This document shows positions 1 through 8,276 of a DNA stretch of 41,181 bases, piece by piece; positions within the stretch are counted from its first letter, which is position 1; the number at the start of each line of letters is the position of its first letter. This DNA is from an uncultured Clostridium sp. (GTDB taxonomy: Bacteria; Bacillota; Clostridia; Lachnospirales; Lachnospiraceae). The stretch covers positions 1-41,181 of the forward strand of contig USJW01000033.1 of the NCBI GenBank assembly GCA_900555045.1. The letters are read 5' to 3'. The notes beneath the pieces were generated by a model. The model was not told where the DNA came from and searched no databases. It was given only the letters and a program-made list of their open reading frames with translations. Made by a program: the position numbers and the translations under genes.

Positions 1-8
1 AAATAGTG

Positions 9-105
9 TATACTGTTTTTTAGCACATCACTTTATGGGAGAAGCCTGCCCTTTTTCAGGCAGTTTGCCCGTAAAAAAACATAAATTTAGAATGGAGGCA
101 CGTGT
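9..105 (+). promoter_or_regulatory. Partial promoter and leader of the Asp23/Gls24 gene
   Basis: A TATACT -10 box lies at 9-14; its -35 box would fall before the contig start, so the promoter is only half visible. The leader contains a short hairpin (GCCTG 44-48 with CAGGC 57-61) and ends in a GGAGG ribosome binding site at 95-99, spaced correctly for the ATG at 106. The hairpin could instead be the terminator of an opposing gene lying off the contig. Inference from motif matches only. Confidence 0.35.
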
Positions 106-462
106 ATGAAGGGACGAATCAGTAATAAGATGGGCGAGATTCAGATCAACCCGGATGTGATTGCTCTGTATGCAGGCACTACCGCGGTGGAATGCTTCGG
201 AATCGTAGGAATGGCGGCAGTGAGCATGAAGGACGGCCTTGTAAAGCTTTTAAAGCGCGAAAGCCTGACCCACGGAATCAATGTTCAGATCAACGACAAC
301 AAGATTTCCGTGGATTTTCATGTGATCGTTTCCTATGGCGTCAGCATCTCAGCGGTTGCTGACAATTTAATCGAGAGCGTGAAGTACAAAGTAGAAGAAT
401 TCACCGGCATGGAGGTTGAGAAGATCAACGTCTTCGTGGAAGGTGTGAGAGTGATTGATTAA
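106..462 (+). CDS. Asp23/Gls24 family envelope stress response protein
   Basis: 118 residues, the usual length for the small Asp23/Gls24 (YloU-like) family. The sequence shows the family pattern: an N-terminal strand around GEIQINPDVIALYAG, a conserved glycine-rich EC(F)GIVGMA segment at about 50-58, and a C-terminal VEKINVFVEGVRV strand. Proteins of this family are abundant, associate with the cell envelope in Gram-positives and lack a known catalytic site. It lies 14 bp upstream of the DAK2 kinase gene, the same pairing as yloU-yloV in Bacillus, so the two are probably co-transcribed. The ATG at 106 is chosen for the GGAGG 6 bp upstream. Confidence 0.9.
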   Translation: MKGRISNKMGEIQINPDVIALYAGTTAVECFGIVGMAAVSMKDGLVKLLKRESLTHGINVQINDNKISVDFHVIVSYGVSISAVADNLIESVKYKVEEFTGMEVEKINVFVEGVRVID

Positions 463-476
463 GGAGGACGCAACCC

Positions 477-2186
477 GTGGGTATAAATACAATTGACGCA
501 GCAAGTTTGCAGCGCGCATTTCTGGCGGCTGCCAGGGAATTGGAGGCCAGGAAAGAGTGGATCAATGAACTGAATGTGTTCCCTGTGCCGGACGGAGATA
601 CGGGAACCAACATGAGCCTGACCATTATGGCGGCGGCAAAGGAGGTGGCCGCACTGGAGAACCCGGATATGAAGGATCTGGCGAGAGCCATCTCCTCCGG
701 TTCCCTGCGCGGCGCCAGAGGAAATTCCGGAGTGATCCTCTCCCAGCTGTTCAGAGGCTTCACAAAGGAGATTAAGGGCGTGGAGGCCGTCGATGCGACC
801 ACCCTGGCAAACGCCATGGTCCGCGGCACGGAGACTGCCTACAAGGCCGTCATGAAGCCCAAGGAGGGCACGATTCTGACCGTGGCCAAGGGGATGGCGG
901 ACAAGGCGATGGAATTGGCGGCCCAGACCGACGATATACTGAAGATGGTGGAGGAAGTGATCGCCCACGGGGATTACGTGCTCAGCCAGACGCCGGAGAT
1001 GCTCCCGGTGCTCAAGCAGGCGGGCGTGGTGGACTCCGGCGGCCAGGGCCTCATGCAGGTGGTCAAGGGCGGATACGACGGCCTGACCGGAAAAGCCACA
1101 GACTTTGAGATCGGGGAACCCGCAGAGTCGGGCGCAAAGGTGCCTTCCGCGCAGCCAGTAAACCGCTCCGAGATCGACACCGCGGATATCCGCTTCGGAT
1201 ACTGCACGGAGTTTATCATCAACCTGGAGAAGGAGTTCACCGACGAGGATGAGACGGCGTTTAAGTCCTACCTGGAGTCCATCGGCGATTCCCTGGTGGT
1301 GGTGTCCGACGACGAGATCGTCAAGGTTCACGTCCACACAAACCATCCGGGCCTGGCCTTTGAGCGGGCGCTGACCTTCGGCTCCCTCTCCCGCATGAAG
1401 ATCGACAACATGCGCGAGGAGCACCAGGAGCGGCTGATCAAGGACGCCGAGAAGCTGGCGAAGGAGCAGAAGGAGGCGGCGCAGAAGGCCGCAGAAAAGC
1501 CTGTGGAGGAGGTTCCCACAGAGCACAAGAAATATGGCTTTATCGCGGTCTCCAGCGGCGACGGCCTCTCTGAGATCTTTAAGGGGATCGGCGCGGACTA
1601 CCTAATCGAGGGCGGCCAGACCATGAACCCCAGCACCGAGGACATGCTCAACGCCATCGACCACGTGCCCGCGGACAATATTTTCATTCTGCCAAACAAT
1701 AAGAATATTATCCTGGCGGCCAACCAGGCCAGCTCCCTGGTGGAGGACAAACACGTGTACGTGATCCCCTCCAAGACCGTGCCCCAGGGAATCACGGCGC
1801 TCGTCAACTTCATGCCGGATCTGCCGGTGGAGGAGAACGTGAAAAACATGGAGCGGGAGATGGGCAACGTGAAGACCGCCCAGATCACCTACGCGGTGCG
1901 CACCACCAACATCGACGGCATGGACATCGAGCAGGGCGATATCATGGGCCTGGGAGATCACGGCATGCTGGCCGTGGGCAAATCCGTGGAGACCACGGCG
2001 CTCGACGCGCTTAAGGAGCTGATCGACGAGAACTCCGAGCTGGTCACCATCTACTACGGCAGCGATGTGTCCGAGGAGGAGGCAGCTGTTCTGGCCGAGA
2101 AAGCCGGCGAGGCGTTCCCAGAGGCGGAGGTGGAGCTGCAGTTCGGCGGCCAGCCCATCTACTATTATCTGATTTCCGTTGAGTAG
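477..2186 (+). CDS. DAK2 domain protein, FakA/YloV-like fatty acid kinase catalytic subunit
   Basis: 569 residues. The N-terminal DhaL-type kinase domain (about 1-200) carries the PDGDTGTN nucleotide/Mg site at 38-45 and a GARGNSGVILSQ loop near 79-90. A charged Lys/Glu-rich linker (about 315-345) leads to the C-terminal domain typical of FakA/YloV. In characterised Firmicutes FakA phosphorylates fatty acids carried by FakB, feeding exogenous fatty acids into phospholipid synthesis; no fakB is in this window. The start is a GTG at 477 with GGAGG just upstream. It follows the Asp23/Gls24 gene closely and probably shares its mRNA. The family call is firm; the substrate is inferred from homology. 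Confidence 0.9.
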   Translation: MGINTIDAASLQRAFLAAARELEARKEWINELNVFPVPDGDTGTNMSLTIMAAAKEVAALENPDMKDLARAISSGSLRGARGNSGVILSQLFRGFTKEIKGVEAVDATTLANAMVRGTETAYKAVMKPKEGTILTVAKGMADKAMELAAQTDDILKMVEEVIAHGDYVLSQTPEMLPVLKQAGVVDSGGQGLMQVVKGGYDGLTGKATDFEIGEPAESGAKVPSAQPVNRSEIDTADIRFGYCTEFIINLEKEFTDEDETAFKSYLESIGDSLVVVSDDEIVKVHVHTNHPGLAFERALTFGSLSRMKIDNMREEHQERLIKDAEKLAKEQKEAAQKAAEKPVEEVPTEHKKYGFIAVSSGDGLSEIFKGIGADYLIEGGQTMNPSTEDMLNAIDHVPADNIFILPNNKNIILAANQASSLVEDKHVYVIPSKTVPQGITALVNFMPDLPVEENVKNMEREMGNVKTAQITYAVRTTNIDGMDIEQGDIMGLGDHGMLAVGKSVETTALDALKELIDENSELVTIYYGSDVSEEEAAVLAEKAGEAFPEAEVELQFGGQPIYYYLISVE

Positions 2187-2199
2187 CCGGAAAACGCAC

Positions 2200-2228
2200 T
2201 TGTAATTTAATGGGAAATGTGATATTTT
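2200..2228 (+). promoter_or_regulatory. Probable sigma-A promoter for the 2273 gene
   Basis: TTGTAA at 2200-2205 and TATTTT at 2223-2228 are separated by 17 bp, in an AT-rich gap after the kinase stop codon. Both boxes are imperfect, so confidence is moderate. Confidence 0.45.
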
Positions 2229-2272
2229 ATTAACAAATAGAGAGAAAAGACGGAGAACAGGGGGGAGAGCCA

Positions 2273-2875
2273 ATGGCGAGATGGATCCGGGATGAGGTGC
2301 TGAATCAACCCACCGATTTTGTGGATTTTTTGATGAATGACTATCTGACCAAGAACGGCTTCTTGCGGGTGACGCGCAAGGGCGAGCAGGTGTGGAAGGA
2401 GGGCGACGGGTTCCTGACCATGGCCCGATTCCTCAAGTATTCCTACGAGAACGGGATGCTGCACCTGGAGGCCTGGACCGGAGCCTTCCGCGAGAACGCG
2501 ATGACAGGGTTCGTCGGAAGCCTGCCGAAAAAGTTTTACCGGGAGAGCCTGGAGGAGCTGATCCGCCTGCTCCACCAGCCCATTCCTCAGGGCGGGATGG
2601 GGGATCAGGGACAGCCGATCGTGGTACAGGTGCCGGATCACGCGGGCCCTGCGGTCCCGGCGCTCATCTGCTCCATTCTTGGAATTGTCACCGGCCTTCT
2701 GATTCCGATCATCGGCCTGATTTTTTCCGGCGTCGGCATGTCCATGGGACAGAGAGCCAGGAACTCTTCCAAATACAGCATGGCCAAGACTGCGGTCATC
2801 CTGGGCACCATCGGCATGGTGCTGTCGCTGCTCAACTGGATCGGCGGCATCATCTTAAATCTGATGTTCTTTTAA
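2273..2875 (+). CDS. Conserved hypothetical membrane protein, two C-terminal TM helices
   Basis: 200 residues. Residues 1-105 form a soluble, aromatic- and charge-rich domain that I do not recognise. A short proline/glycine-rich linker (about 105-125) leads to two hydrophobic segments at about 126-158 and 166-200, with a GMSMGQRARNSSKY loop between them. This helical pair and loop resemble DUF4190-type membrane modules. A GGGGGGAG-like ribosome binding site precedes the ATG. It lies 24 bp upstream of the Bax-inhibitor-like membrane gene, so the two may be expressed together. The function is unknown; an N-terminal ligand-binding role is only a guess. Confidence 0.75.
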   Translation: MARWIRDEVLNQPTDFVDFLMNDYLTKNGFLRVTRKGEQVWKEGDGFLTMARFLKYSYENGMLHLEAWTGAFRENAMTGFVGSLPKKFYRESLEELIRLLHQPIPQGGMGDQGQPIVVQVPDHAGPAVPALICSILGIVTGLLIPIIGLIFSGVGMSMGQRARNSSKYSMAKTAVILGTIGMVLSLLNWIGGIILNLMFF

Positions 2876-2899
2876 AAACATAATAAGGAGAGAAAACAT

Positions 2900-3610
2900 A
2901 TGAACGATGAAATGATGAATCAATCCTATTCACAGGCCAATGCCTACAGCGGCACTTTGGGCCAGTACACGGCCAAGACCTTCGGCTGGATGTTCGCCGG
3001 GCTGCTGGTAACCTTTATCGTGGCGGTCGGCGGAGCGGTGACCGGAGCGATCTTTTACTTAAACTATGTGCCCGCATGGCCCTATGTGCTGCTGTTCGCG
3101 GAGCTGGGCGTGGTGCTGTTTCTGTCCGCCCGGATCGACAAGATGAGCGTGGCGACAGCCAGAATCATGTTTTTCGTGTACGCGATCTTAAACGGAATCG
3201 TATTTTCCGCGTACTTCTATGTGTTTGACCTGATGATCCTCTGGTCCGTGTTCTTACTCACCTCCCTGTTCTTCGGGGTGATGGCGTTAATCGGCTATTT
3301 CGCCAACGTGAACTTCAGCGGAATCCGCCCCTTCATGACCGGCGGACTGATCTTCTTATGCGGATTTTGGGTTCTCAGCATGTTCATCAACCTGGAGGCC
3401 TTTGAGATCGCCATCTGCACCGTGGGAATCTTCGTTTTCCTGCTGTACACCGCATACGACACCAAGAAGATCAAGGCGTACTACGAGTACTACGGCCAGA
3501 TGCCGGAGATGGCGGCCAAGGCGTCCATCTTCTCCGCGCTTCAGCTGTACCTGGATTTCATCAACCTGTTCCTGTACATCCTGCGGGTTCTGGGGAGAAG
3601 GAAAAACTAA
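2900..3610 (+). CDS. Bax inhibitor-1/YccA family membrane protein
   Basis: 236 residues with about seven hydrophobic segments (roughly 28-50, 60-77, 87-105, 110-130, 138-160, 167-184 and 210-230). The C-terminal half carries the family signature YTAYDTKKIK (183-192) and an ALQLYLDFINLFLYILR-like last helix (213-229), which include the conserved aspartates implicated in pH-sensitive calcium leak in the characterised BsYetJ protein. It acts in the cytoplasmic membrane; the physiological role in bacteria is unclear. An AAGGAG site precedes the ATG, and a strong terminator follows at 3622. Confidence 0.92.
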   Translation: MNDEMMNQSYSQANAYSGTLGQYTAKTFGWMFAGLLVTFIVAVGGAVTGAIFYLNYVPAWPYVLLFAELGVVLFLSARIDKMSVATARIMFFVYAILNGIVFSAYFYVFDLMILWSVFLLTSLFFGVMALIGYFANVNFSGIRPFMTGGLIFLCGFWVLSMFINLEAFEIAICTVGIFVFLLYTAYDTKKIKAYYEYYGQMPEMAAKASIFSALQLYLDFINLFLYILRVLGRRKN

Positions 3611-3621
3611 TTACATGAATC

Positions 3622-3651
3622 AAAGCTGCCGGACATTTGGCAGCTTTCTTT
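3622..3651 (+). terminator. Rho-independent terminator after the BI-1 gene
   Basis: AAAGCTGCC (3622-3630) pairs with GGCAGCTTT (3639-3647) over an 8-nt loop and is followed by CTTT. It ends the transcript of the two membrane protein genes. Confidence 0.75.
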
Positions 3652-3668
3652 AAAAAGGAGGAGTACAT

Positions 3669-4538
3669 ATGTTAATCGGAGCACTGGAGGCAGGGGGAAC
3701 AAAGATGGTCTGCGCCGTGGGCCGGGAGGACGGCAGTATTCTGGAGCAGGTGTCCATCCCAACCACCACCCCTGAGGAGACGGTTGCAGGCATTGTCAAT
3801 TATTTTAAGGGAAAAGAGATCGAGGCGCTGGGCGTGGCGGCCTTTGGGCCGGTGGACGTAAAACCGCAGTCCCCCACCTACGGACAGATTCTTGACACTC
3901 CCAAGCTCGCCTGGAGGCATTTTGATCTGCTGGGCGCTCTCAAAAAGGAGCTGGACGTGCCCATGGGCCTGGACACGGACGTGAACGGTTCCTGCCTGGG
4001 CGAGCTGACCTACGGGTGCGCCAAGGGCCTTGACAGCGTGATCTACATCACCATCGGCACCGGCGTGGGCGTGGGCGTCAGCGTGGGAGGCAAGCTGTTA
4101 CACGGCATGCTGCACCCCGAGGGCGGACACATTCTGCTGTCCCGCCACCCGGAGGACCCGAACGGGGGAATCTGCCCCTACCACAAGAACTGCCTAGAGG
4201 GCTTTGCCAGCGGACCATCCATCGAGGCGCGCTGGGGCAAGAAGGCCGTCGAGCTGGTGGACCGCCCGGAGGTGTGGGAACTGGAGAGCTACTACATCGC
4301 TCAGGCGCTGGTCAACTACATCATGATTCTGTCCCCGCAGAAGATTATTCTGGGCGGCGGCGTCATGCACCAGGAGCAGCTCTTCCCGTTGATCCGCAAA
4401 AAGGTGACGGAGATGATCGGCGGCTACCTAAACACGAGGGAGCTGGCGGATATGGACAACTATATTGTGCCCGCAAGCCTGCACGACGATCAGGGAATCA
4501 TGGGCTGCATCAAGCTGGGGCTTGACGCGCTATGCTAA
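3669..4538 (+). CDS. ROK family sugar kinase (fructokinase-like)
   Basis: 289 residues, matching the short ROK fructokinases of the YdhR/ScrK type. The N-terminal phosphate-binding loop reads EAGGTK (7-12). The middle holds ITIGTGVGVG, the GGHILL catalytic region and a GICPYHKNCLEGFASGPS segment with the zinc-binding His/Cys set of the ROK signature. The enzyme would phosphorylate a hexose (fructose likely) with ATP in the cytoplasm. It overlaps recG by 7 bp, so the two are translationally coupled despite unrelated functions. The ATG at 3669 has an AAAGGAGGAG site. Exact sugar specificity cannot be read from the sequence. Confidence 0.88.
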   Translation: MLIGALEAGGTKMVCAVGREDGSILEQVSIPTTTPEETVAGIVNYFKGKEIEALGVAAFGPVDVKPQSPTYGQILDTPKLAWRHFDLLGALKKELDVPMGLDTDVNGSCLGELTYGCAKGLDSVIYITIGTGVGVGVSVGGKLLHGMLHPEGGHILLSRHPEDPNGGICPYHKNCLEGFASGPSIEARWGKKAVELVDRPEVWELESYYIAQALVNYIMILSPQKIILGGGVMHQEQLFPLIRKKVTEMIGGYLNTRELADMDNYIVPASLHDDQGIMGCIKLGLDALC

Positions 4539-6589
4539 ATCAGGAGCCAATCAGCTCCCTAAAGGGGATCGGCGAGAAGACGGCAAAGCTCTTTGAAAAG
4601 CTGGGAGTGTTCACGGTTGCGGACCTCTTAGCCTACTACCCGAGGGCCTACGACGCCTTCGAGGAGCCGGTCCCCATCGGGCAGCTGAAAGAAAATACAG
4701 TTATGGCGGTACAGTCGGCATTGGTCAAACATGCCGACTTGCTGCGTTTTAATCACATGCAGGTGGTGTCCCTGCAGTTAAAGGACCTGACGGGCTCCCT
4801 CCAGGTCTCCTGGTACAACATGCCCTACATGCGGGCCAACCTAAAGCCGGGGGAGATCTATGTGTTCCGCGGCCGGGTGGTGCGAAAGCGGGGGCGGCTT
4901 TTGATGGAGCAGCCGGAGGTGTTTACGCCCGAGGCCTACGGGGCGCTGGTGCACTCCATGCAGCCGATCTACGGCCAAACCAGGGGACTGGGCAACAAGG
5001 CCATCGTGAAGGCCCAGCAGCAGGCACTGGCAAACCGGCAGATGGAGCGGGAGTACATGCCCGGGGAGCTGCGGAAAAAATATCAGCTGGCGGAGATCAA
5101 CTACGCGGTGGAGCACATCCACTTTCCGGCGGACCAGAGCGAGCTGCTCTACGCCAGAAAGCGGCTGGTGTTCGACGAGTTTTTCCTGTTCCTGGTGGGG
5201 GTGAGAAAGCTCAAGGAGAAGCGTTCGGACAAGCGCTCGCCCTACGCCATGGAGTGGAAAGCGGAGGTGGACCGTTTTAAGGACAGCCTTCCCTACCGCC
5301 TGACCGGCGCCCAGGAGCGGACCTTAAAGGAGGTGTTCTCCGACATGTGCGGCGGCCTGGTGATGAACCGGCTGGTGCAGGGGGACGTGGGCTCCGGAAA
5401 GACCATCGTGGCGGTGCTGGCGCTTTTGCTGGCGGCCCAAAACGGGTATCAGGGGGCGCTGATGGCCCCCACGGAGGTGCTGGCGAAGCAGCACTTTGAG
5501 TCCATCACCGCGCTGTTTGAGGCCCACGGCATCGACAAGGTGCCGGTTCTTGTGACCGGCTCCATGACCGCGAAGGAGAAGCGGCTGGCCTACGAGAAGA
5601 TCGCTTCCCACGAGGCGGACATCGTCATCGGCACCCACGCGCTGATCCAGGAGAAGGTCCACTACGACAACCTGGCCCTTGTGATCACGGACGAGCAGCA
5701 CCGGTTCGGCGTGGGACAGCGGGAGCTCCTCAGCAGCAAGGGCGGAGAGCCCCACGTGCTGGTGATGAGCGCCACGCCCATCCCCCGCACCCTGGCCATT
5801 ATCCTCTACGGCGATCTGGATATCTCGGTGATCGACGAGCTGCCAAAGGGGCGCCAGCCCATCAAAAACTGCGTGGTGAACACGGCCTACCGCCCAAAGG
5901 CCTACTCCTTTATTGCCAGACAGGTGGAAGCGGGCCATCAGGCCTACGTGATCTGCCCCATGGTGGAGGAGAGCGAGATGATCGAGGCGGAGAACGTGTT
6001 GGACTACACAAAAAAGCTCCGGAAGGAGTTCCCGGCCTCGGTGACGGTGGAGTATCTGCACGGGAAGATGAAGGGCAAGGAGAAGAACCAGATCATGGAG
6101 CGCTTTGCGGCCGGGGAAATTAAGGTCTTAGTGTCCACCACGGTGATTGAGGTGGGCGTGAACGTGCCCAACGCCACCGTGATGATGATCGAGAACGCCG
6201 AGCGGTTCGGACTGGCGCAGCTGCACCAGCTGCGGGGACGTGTGGGCCGCGGAAGCGACCAGTCCTACTGCATCATGGTCAACTGCTCCGACGAGGAGGG
6301 GACCAGCGAGCGGTTAGATATTCTAAACCGGTCGGACGACGGCTTTTACATCGCCTCCGAGGATCTTAAGCTGCGCGGGCCGGGGGACATCTTCGGGATG
6401 CGCCAGAGCGGGGACATGGAGTTCAAGCTGGCGGACATTTTTACGGATGCCAATATTTTAAAATCCGTCTCCGAGGAGGTCAACCGGCTGTTGGACGCGG
6501 ACCCAGAGCTCACCATGGAGGAGCATCGGCTGTTAAAGCGCAGGCTGGACGACTATCTGGGAGAAAATTATGAGCGCCTGAACCTGTAG
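4532..6589 (+). CDS. recG: ATP-dependent DNA helicase RecG
   Basis: 685 residues, full length for RecG. An N-terminal helix-hairpin-like segment (SLKGIGEKTAKLF, 9-21) precedes the wedge OB-fold (about 55-160). The helicase core has Walker A GDVGSGKT (284-291), a DEQHRFG motif II (387-393), an SATPIPRT motif III and a QLRGRVGRG motif VI. RecG branch-migrates Holliday junctions and remodels stalled replication forks. Its start overlaps the stop of the ROK kinase gene by 7 bp. A promoter for the next gene begins only 4 bp after its stop codon. Confidence 0.97.
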   Translation: MLNQEPISSLKGIGEKTAKLFEKLGVFTVADLLAYYPRAYDAFEEPVPIGQLKENTVMAVQSALVKHADLLRFNHMQVVSLQLKDLTGSLQVSWYNMPYMRANLKPGEIYVFRGRVVRKRGRLLMEQPEVFTPEAYGALVHSMQPIYGQTRGLGNKAIVKAQQQALANRQMEREYMPGELRKKYQLAEINYAVEHIHFPADQSELLYARKRLVFDEFFLFLVGVRKLKEKRSDKRSPYAMEWKAEVDRFKDSLPYRLTGAQERTLKEVFSDMCGGLVMNRLVQGDVGSGKTIVAVLALLLAAQNGYQGALMAPTEVLAKQHFESITALFEAHGIDKVPVLVTGSMTAKEKRLAYEKIASHEADIVIGTHALIQEKVHYDNLALVITDEQHRFGVGQRELLSSKGGEPHVLVMSATPIPRTLAIILYGDLDISVIDELPKGRQPIKNCVVNTAYRPKAYSFIARQVEAGHQAYVICPMVEESEMIEAENVLDYTKKLRKEFPASVTVEYLHGKMKGKEKNQIMERFAAGEIKVLVSTTVIEVGVNVPNATVMMIENAERFGLAQLHQLRGRVGRGSDQSYCIMVNCSDEEGTSERLDILNRSDDGFYIASEDLKLRGPGDIFGMRQSGDMEFKLADIFTDANILKSVSEEVNRLLDADPELTMEEHRLLKRRLDDYLGENYERLNL

Positions 6590-6593
6590 GCGC

Positions 6594-6623
6594 TTGCACA
6601 CGGGATGTCCGAGGTGATACAAT
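6594..6623 (+). promoter_or_regulatory. Sigma-A promoter for the nitroreductase gene
   Basis: TTGCAC at 6594-6599 and TACAAT at 6618-6623 are separated by 18 bp. The site lies directly after the recG stop codon, so the nitroreductase has its own promoter. Confidence 0.6.
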
Positions 6624-6660
6624 AGACGGGAGAGAAGTGATTGGGAAAGGAGTGTTGTGC

Positions 6661-7176
6661 ATGAATCAGACATTGGAGAACATACTTACCAGGAGAAGTA
6701 CCCGGAAATTTTTGAATAAACCCATCCCGGAGGAGGAGATGGAGCTGCTCGTACAGGCGGCCCTCCACGCGCCCAGCGGGCGCGGGCTGCAGACGTGGCA
6801 GTTTACGGTGGTGCGAAAGAGAGAGAACATTGACAAGCTGGCGGAGGCCATCGCGAAGGAGTTAAACCGCGAGGGCTACGATATGTACCGTCCGCAGGCT
6901 CTCATCATCCCGTCCAACTTAAAGGACAGTCCCTTCGGCAAGGAGGATGACGCCTGCGCGCTGGAGAATATCTTTTTGGCGGCCCACTCTCTGGGGATCG
7001 GAAGCGTCTGGATCAACCAGCTGCAGAATATCTGCGACGCCCCGGAAATCCGCAGCGTGTTGGATGAGTTTGGCATACCGGCGGACCATGTGGTCTACGG
7101 CCTGGCGGCCCTGGGCTACCCGGACGATGAGAAGGCGCCCAAGAAGCGGACCGGCAAAGTGGTTTACGCGGACTGA
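6661..7176 (+). CDS. Nitroreductase family protein
   Basis: 171 residues, a short FMN-dependent nitroreductase. The family N-terminus is clear: a TRRSTRKF flavin-phosphate motif (about 13-20) and HAPSGRGLQTWQFTVV (about 38-53), followed by GIGSVWINQL and a late ALGYPDDEKAPKKR segment. These enzymes use NAD(P)H to reduce nitroaromatics, quinones or flavins; the substrate here is unknown. The ATG at 6661 is preferred over an in-frame GTG at 6637 because AAAGGAG lies 8 bp upstream of the ATG. It converges on the spore protein gene, with a bidirectional terminator between them. Confidence 0.9.
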   Translation: MNQTLENILTRRSTRKFLNKPIPEEEMELLVQAALHAPSGRGLQTWQFTVVRKRENIDKLAEAIAKELNREGYDMYRPQALIIPSNLKDSPFGKEDDACALENIFLAAHSLGIGSVWINQLQNICDAPEIRSVLDEFGIPADHVVYGLAALGYPDDEKAPKKRTGKVVYAD

Positions 7177-7188
7177 ATCAAAGGAAAA

Positions 7189-7243
7189 CTCCCCGGACCG
7201 AAGATTCCTTCGGCCCGGGGAGCTCTCATTCCACTGCCTTTTT
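7189..7243. terminator. Bidirectional terminator between nitroreductase and spore protein genes
   Basis: A 14-bp stem with one mismatch (7189-7202 with 7209-7222) encloses a 6-nt loop. T runs lie on the plus side at about 7238-7243 and on the minus side immediately next to the stem (AAAA at 7185-7188 on the plus strand). It can stop both converging transcripts. Confidence 0.8.
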
Positions 7244-7263
7244 TCTTACGAAAATTTCAGGTC

Positions 7264-7467
7264 CTATTTGCCGGCCAGCTGACGCTCGTAGGATTCGATC
7301 ATCTTCTTGACCATATATCCGCCTACGGAACCGTTCTGAGCGGAAGTCAGGTTGCCGTTGTAGCCGTTGGTTAACGGTACGCCGATCTCATTTGCAACTT
7401 CCATCTTGAATTTGTCCATTGCCTCTCTTGCCTCAGGTACATTTGTTCTGTTAGAATTGTTAGACAT
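7264..7467 (-). CDS. Alpha/beta-type small acid-soluble spore protein (SASP)
   Basis: 67 residues, typical SASP size. It contains the conserved block KFKMEVANEIGVPL (about 20-33), which covers the germination-protease cleavage region, and the second conserved block GSVGGYMVKKMIESYE (about 47-62). SASPs coat DNA in the forespore and protect it from UV and heat. AAAGGAGG lies upstream of the ATG. A CATAATA element on the minus strand near 7535 resembles a sigma-G -10 box, but the -35 region is poor, so forespore control is inferred mainly from the family. Confidence 0.95.
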   Translation of the reverse strand: MSNNSNRTNVPEAREAMDKFKMEVANEIGVPLTNGYNGNLTSAQNGSVGGYMVKKMIESYERQLAGK

Positions 7468-7574
7468 TATAACAGTCCTCCTTTGATGTTTTTTGTCATG
7501 CGCTTTATAAGTGCTGCATGACTTTGTTTTGTGCTACAATCCTATTATGTGTCTATGCGAAAATAATACACTAG

Positions 7575-7590
7575 CAGGTTTTTCGAAAAA
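7575..7590. repeat. Copy 1 of a 16-bp intergenic motif with a 12-bp palindrome
   Basis: CAGGTTTTTCGAAAAA. An identical copy lies at 12385-12400. Both are in gaps between divergent genes, and each gap precedes an rRNA methyltransferase gene on the plus strand. The core TTTTTCGAAAAA is a perfect palindrome. Function unknown. Confidence 0.5.
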
Positions 7591-7639
7591 TGTTAAAATA
7601 TGGGATGCTTAAAAATGCATGAAAATCGCGAAAAAACCC

Positions 7640-7668
7640 TTGTACAACTCCGGTTTTCATATTATACT
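7640..7668 (+). promoter_or_regulatory. Sigma-A promoter for rsmD-coaD
   Basis: TTGTAC at 7640-7645 and TATACT at 7663-7668 are separated by exactly 17 bp, about 40 bp upstream of the rsmD start codon. Confidence 0.75.
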
Positions 7669-7709
7669 TGTTTGGAACAAAAATTCATAAGTAGATTTCA
7701 GGAGTGAGC

Positions 7710-8276
7710 ATGAGAGTAATTGCAGGCAGCGCCAGAAGGCTGCTTTTAAAGACACTGGACGGGCTCGACACCCGCCCCACAACCGACCGGATCAAGGAGA
7801 CGCTGTTCAACATGCTGCAGCCGTCCATCCCGGACTGTCTGTTCCTGGACCTGTTTTCCGGGAGCGGAGCCATCGCCATCGAGGCGCTCAGCCGCGGCGC
7901 GAAGCTGGCCGTGCTGGTGGAGAACAACCGCAGCGCGGTGGACGTGATCCGCGAGAATTTAACTAAGACGAAGCTGGAGGACCGGGCCGTGGTGATGAAC
8001 TGCGACGTGCTCGCGGGCCTTAGGCGGCTGGAGGGCAAGTACGACGCCTTCGATATTATTTTTATGGATCCCCCCTACAATCACGGCTATGAGCGCCAGG
8101 TACTGGAATACCTGGCTGATTCGCGTATGGTGGATGGCAACACGCAGATTGTCATAGAGGCGTCCAAGGAGACGGATTTTTCCTGGCTTAAGTCGCTGGG
8201 ATACGATCTGATTAAGAGTAAAGAGTACAAGACCAACAAGCATGTCTTCGTTGGCAAGGGAGAAGAAAATGAATAA
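7710..8276 (+). CDS. rsmD: 16S rRNA (guanine-N2-966)-methyltransferase RsmD
   Basis: 188 residues. The N-terminal MRVIAG and the TRPTTDRIKETLFN segment (21-34) are hallmarks of RsmD. The SAM-binding motif is DLFSGSGAIAIEALSRGA (47-64) and the catalytic motif is DPPY (120-123). The enzyme methylates G966 of 16S rRNA (E. coli numbering) in the assembled 30S subunit. ATG 7710 is chosen over a GTG at 7704 because AGGAG at 7700-7704 fits the ATG. It overlaps coaD by 8 bp, the usual rsmD-coaD arrangement in Firmicutes. Confidence 0.96.
   Translation: MRVIAGSARRLLLKTLDGLDTRPTTDRIKETLFNMLQPSIPDCLFLDLFSGSGAIAIEALSRGAKLAVLVENNRSAVDVIRENLTKTKLEDRAVVMNCDVLAGLRRLEGKYDAFDIIFMDPPYNHGYERQVLEYLADSRMVDGNTQIVIEASKETDFSWLKSLGYDLIKSKEYKTNKHVFVGKGEENE

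Noticed and set aside
459..1526. 355-residue open frame on the minus strand, antisense to the DAK2 kinase gene
   Set aside because: His/Leu/Arg-rich shadow of a GC-rich gene in the other strand, without a ribosome binding site or recognisable family. The same applies to the other long antisense frames, for example 23739-25166 and 5324-6061.
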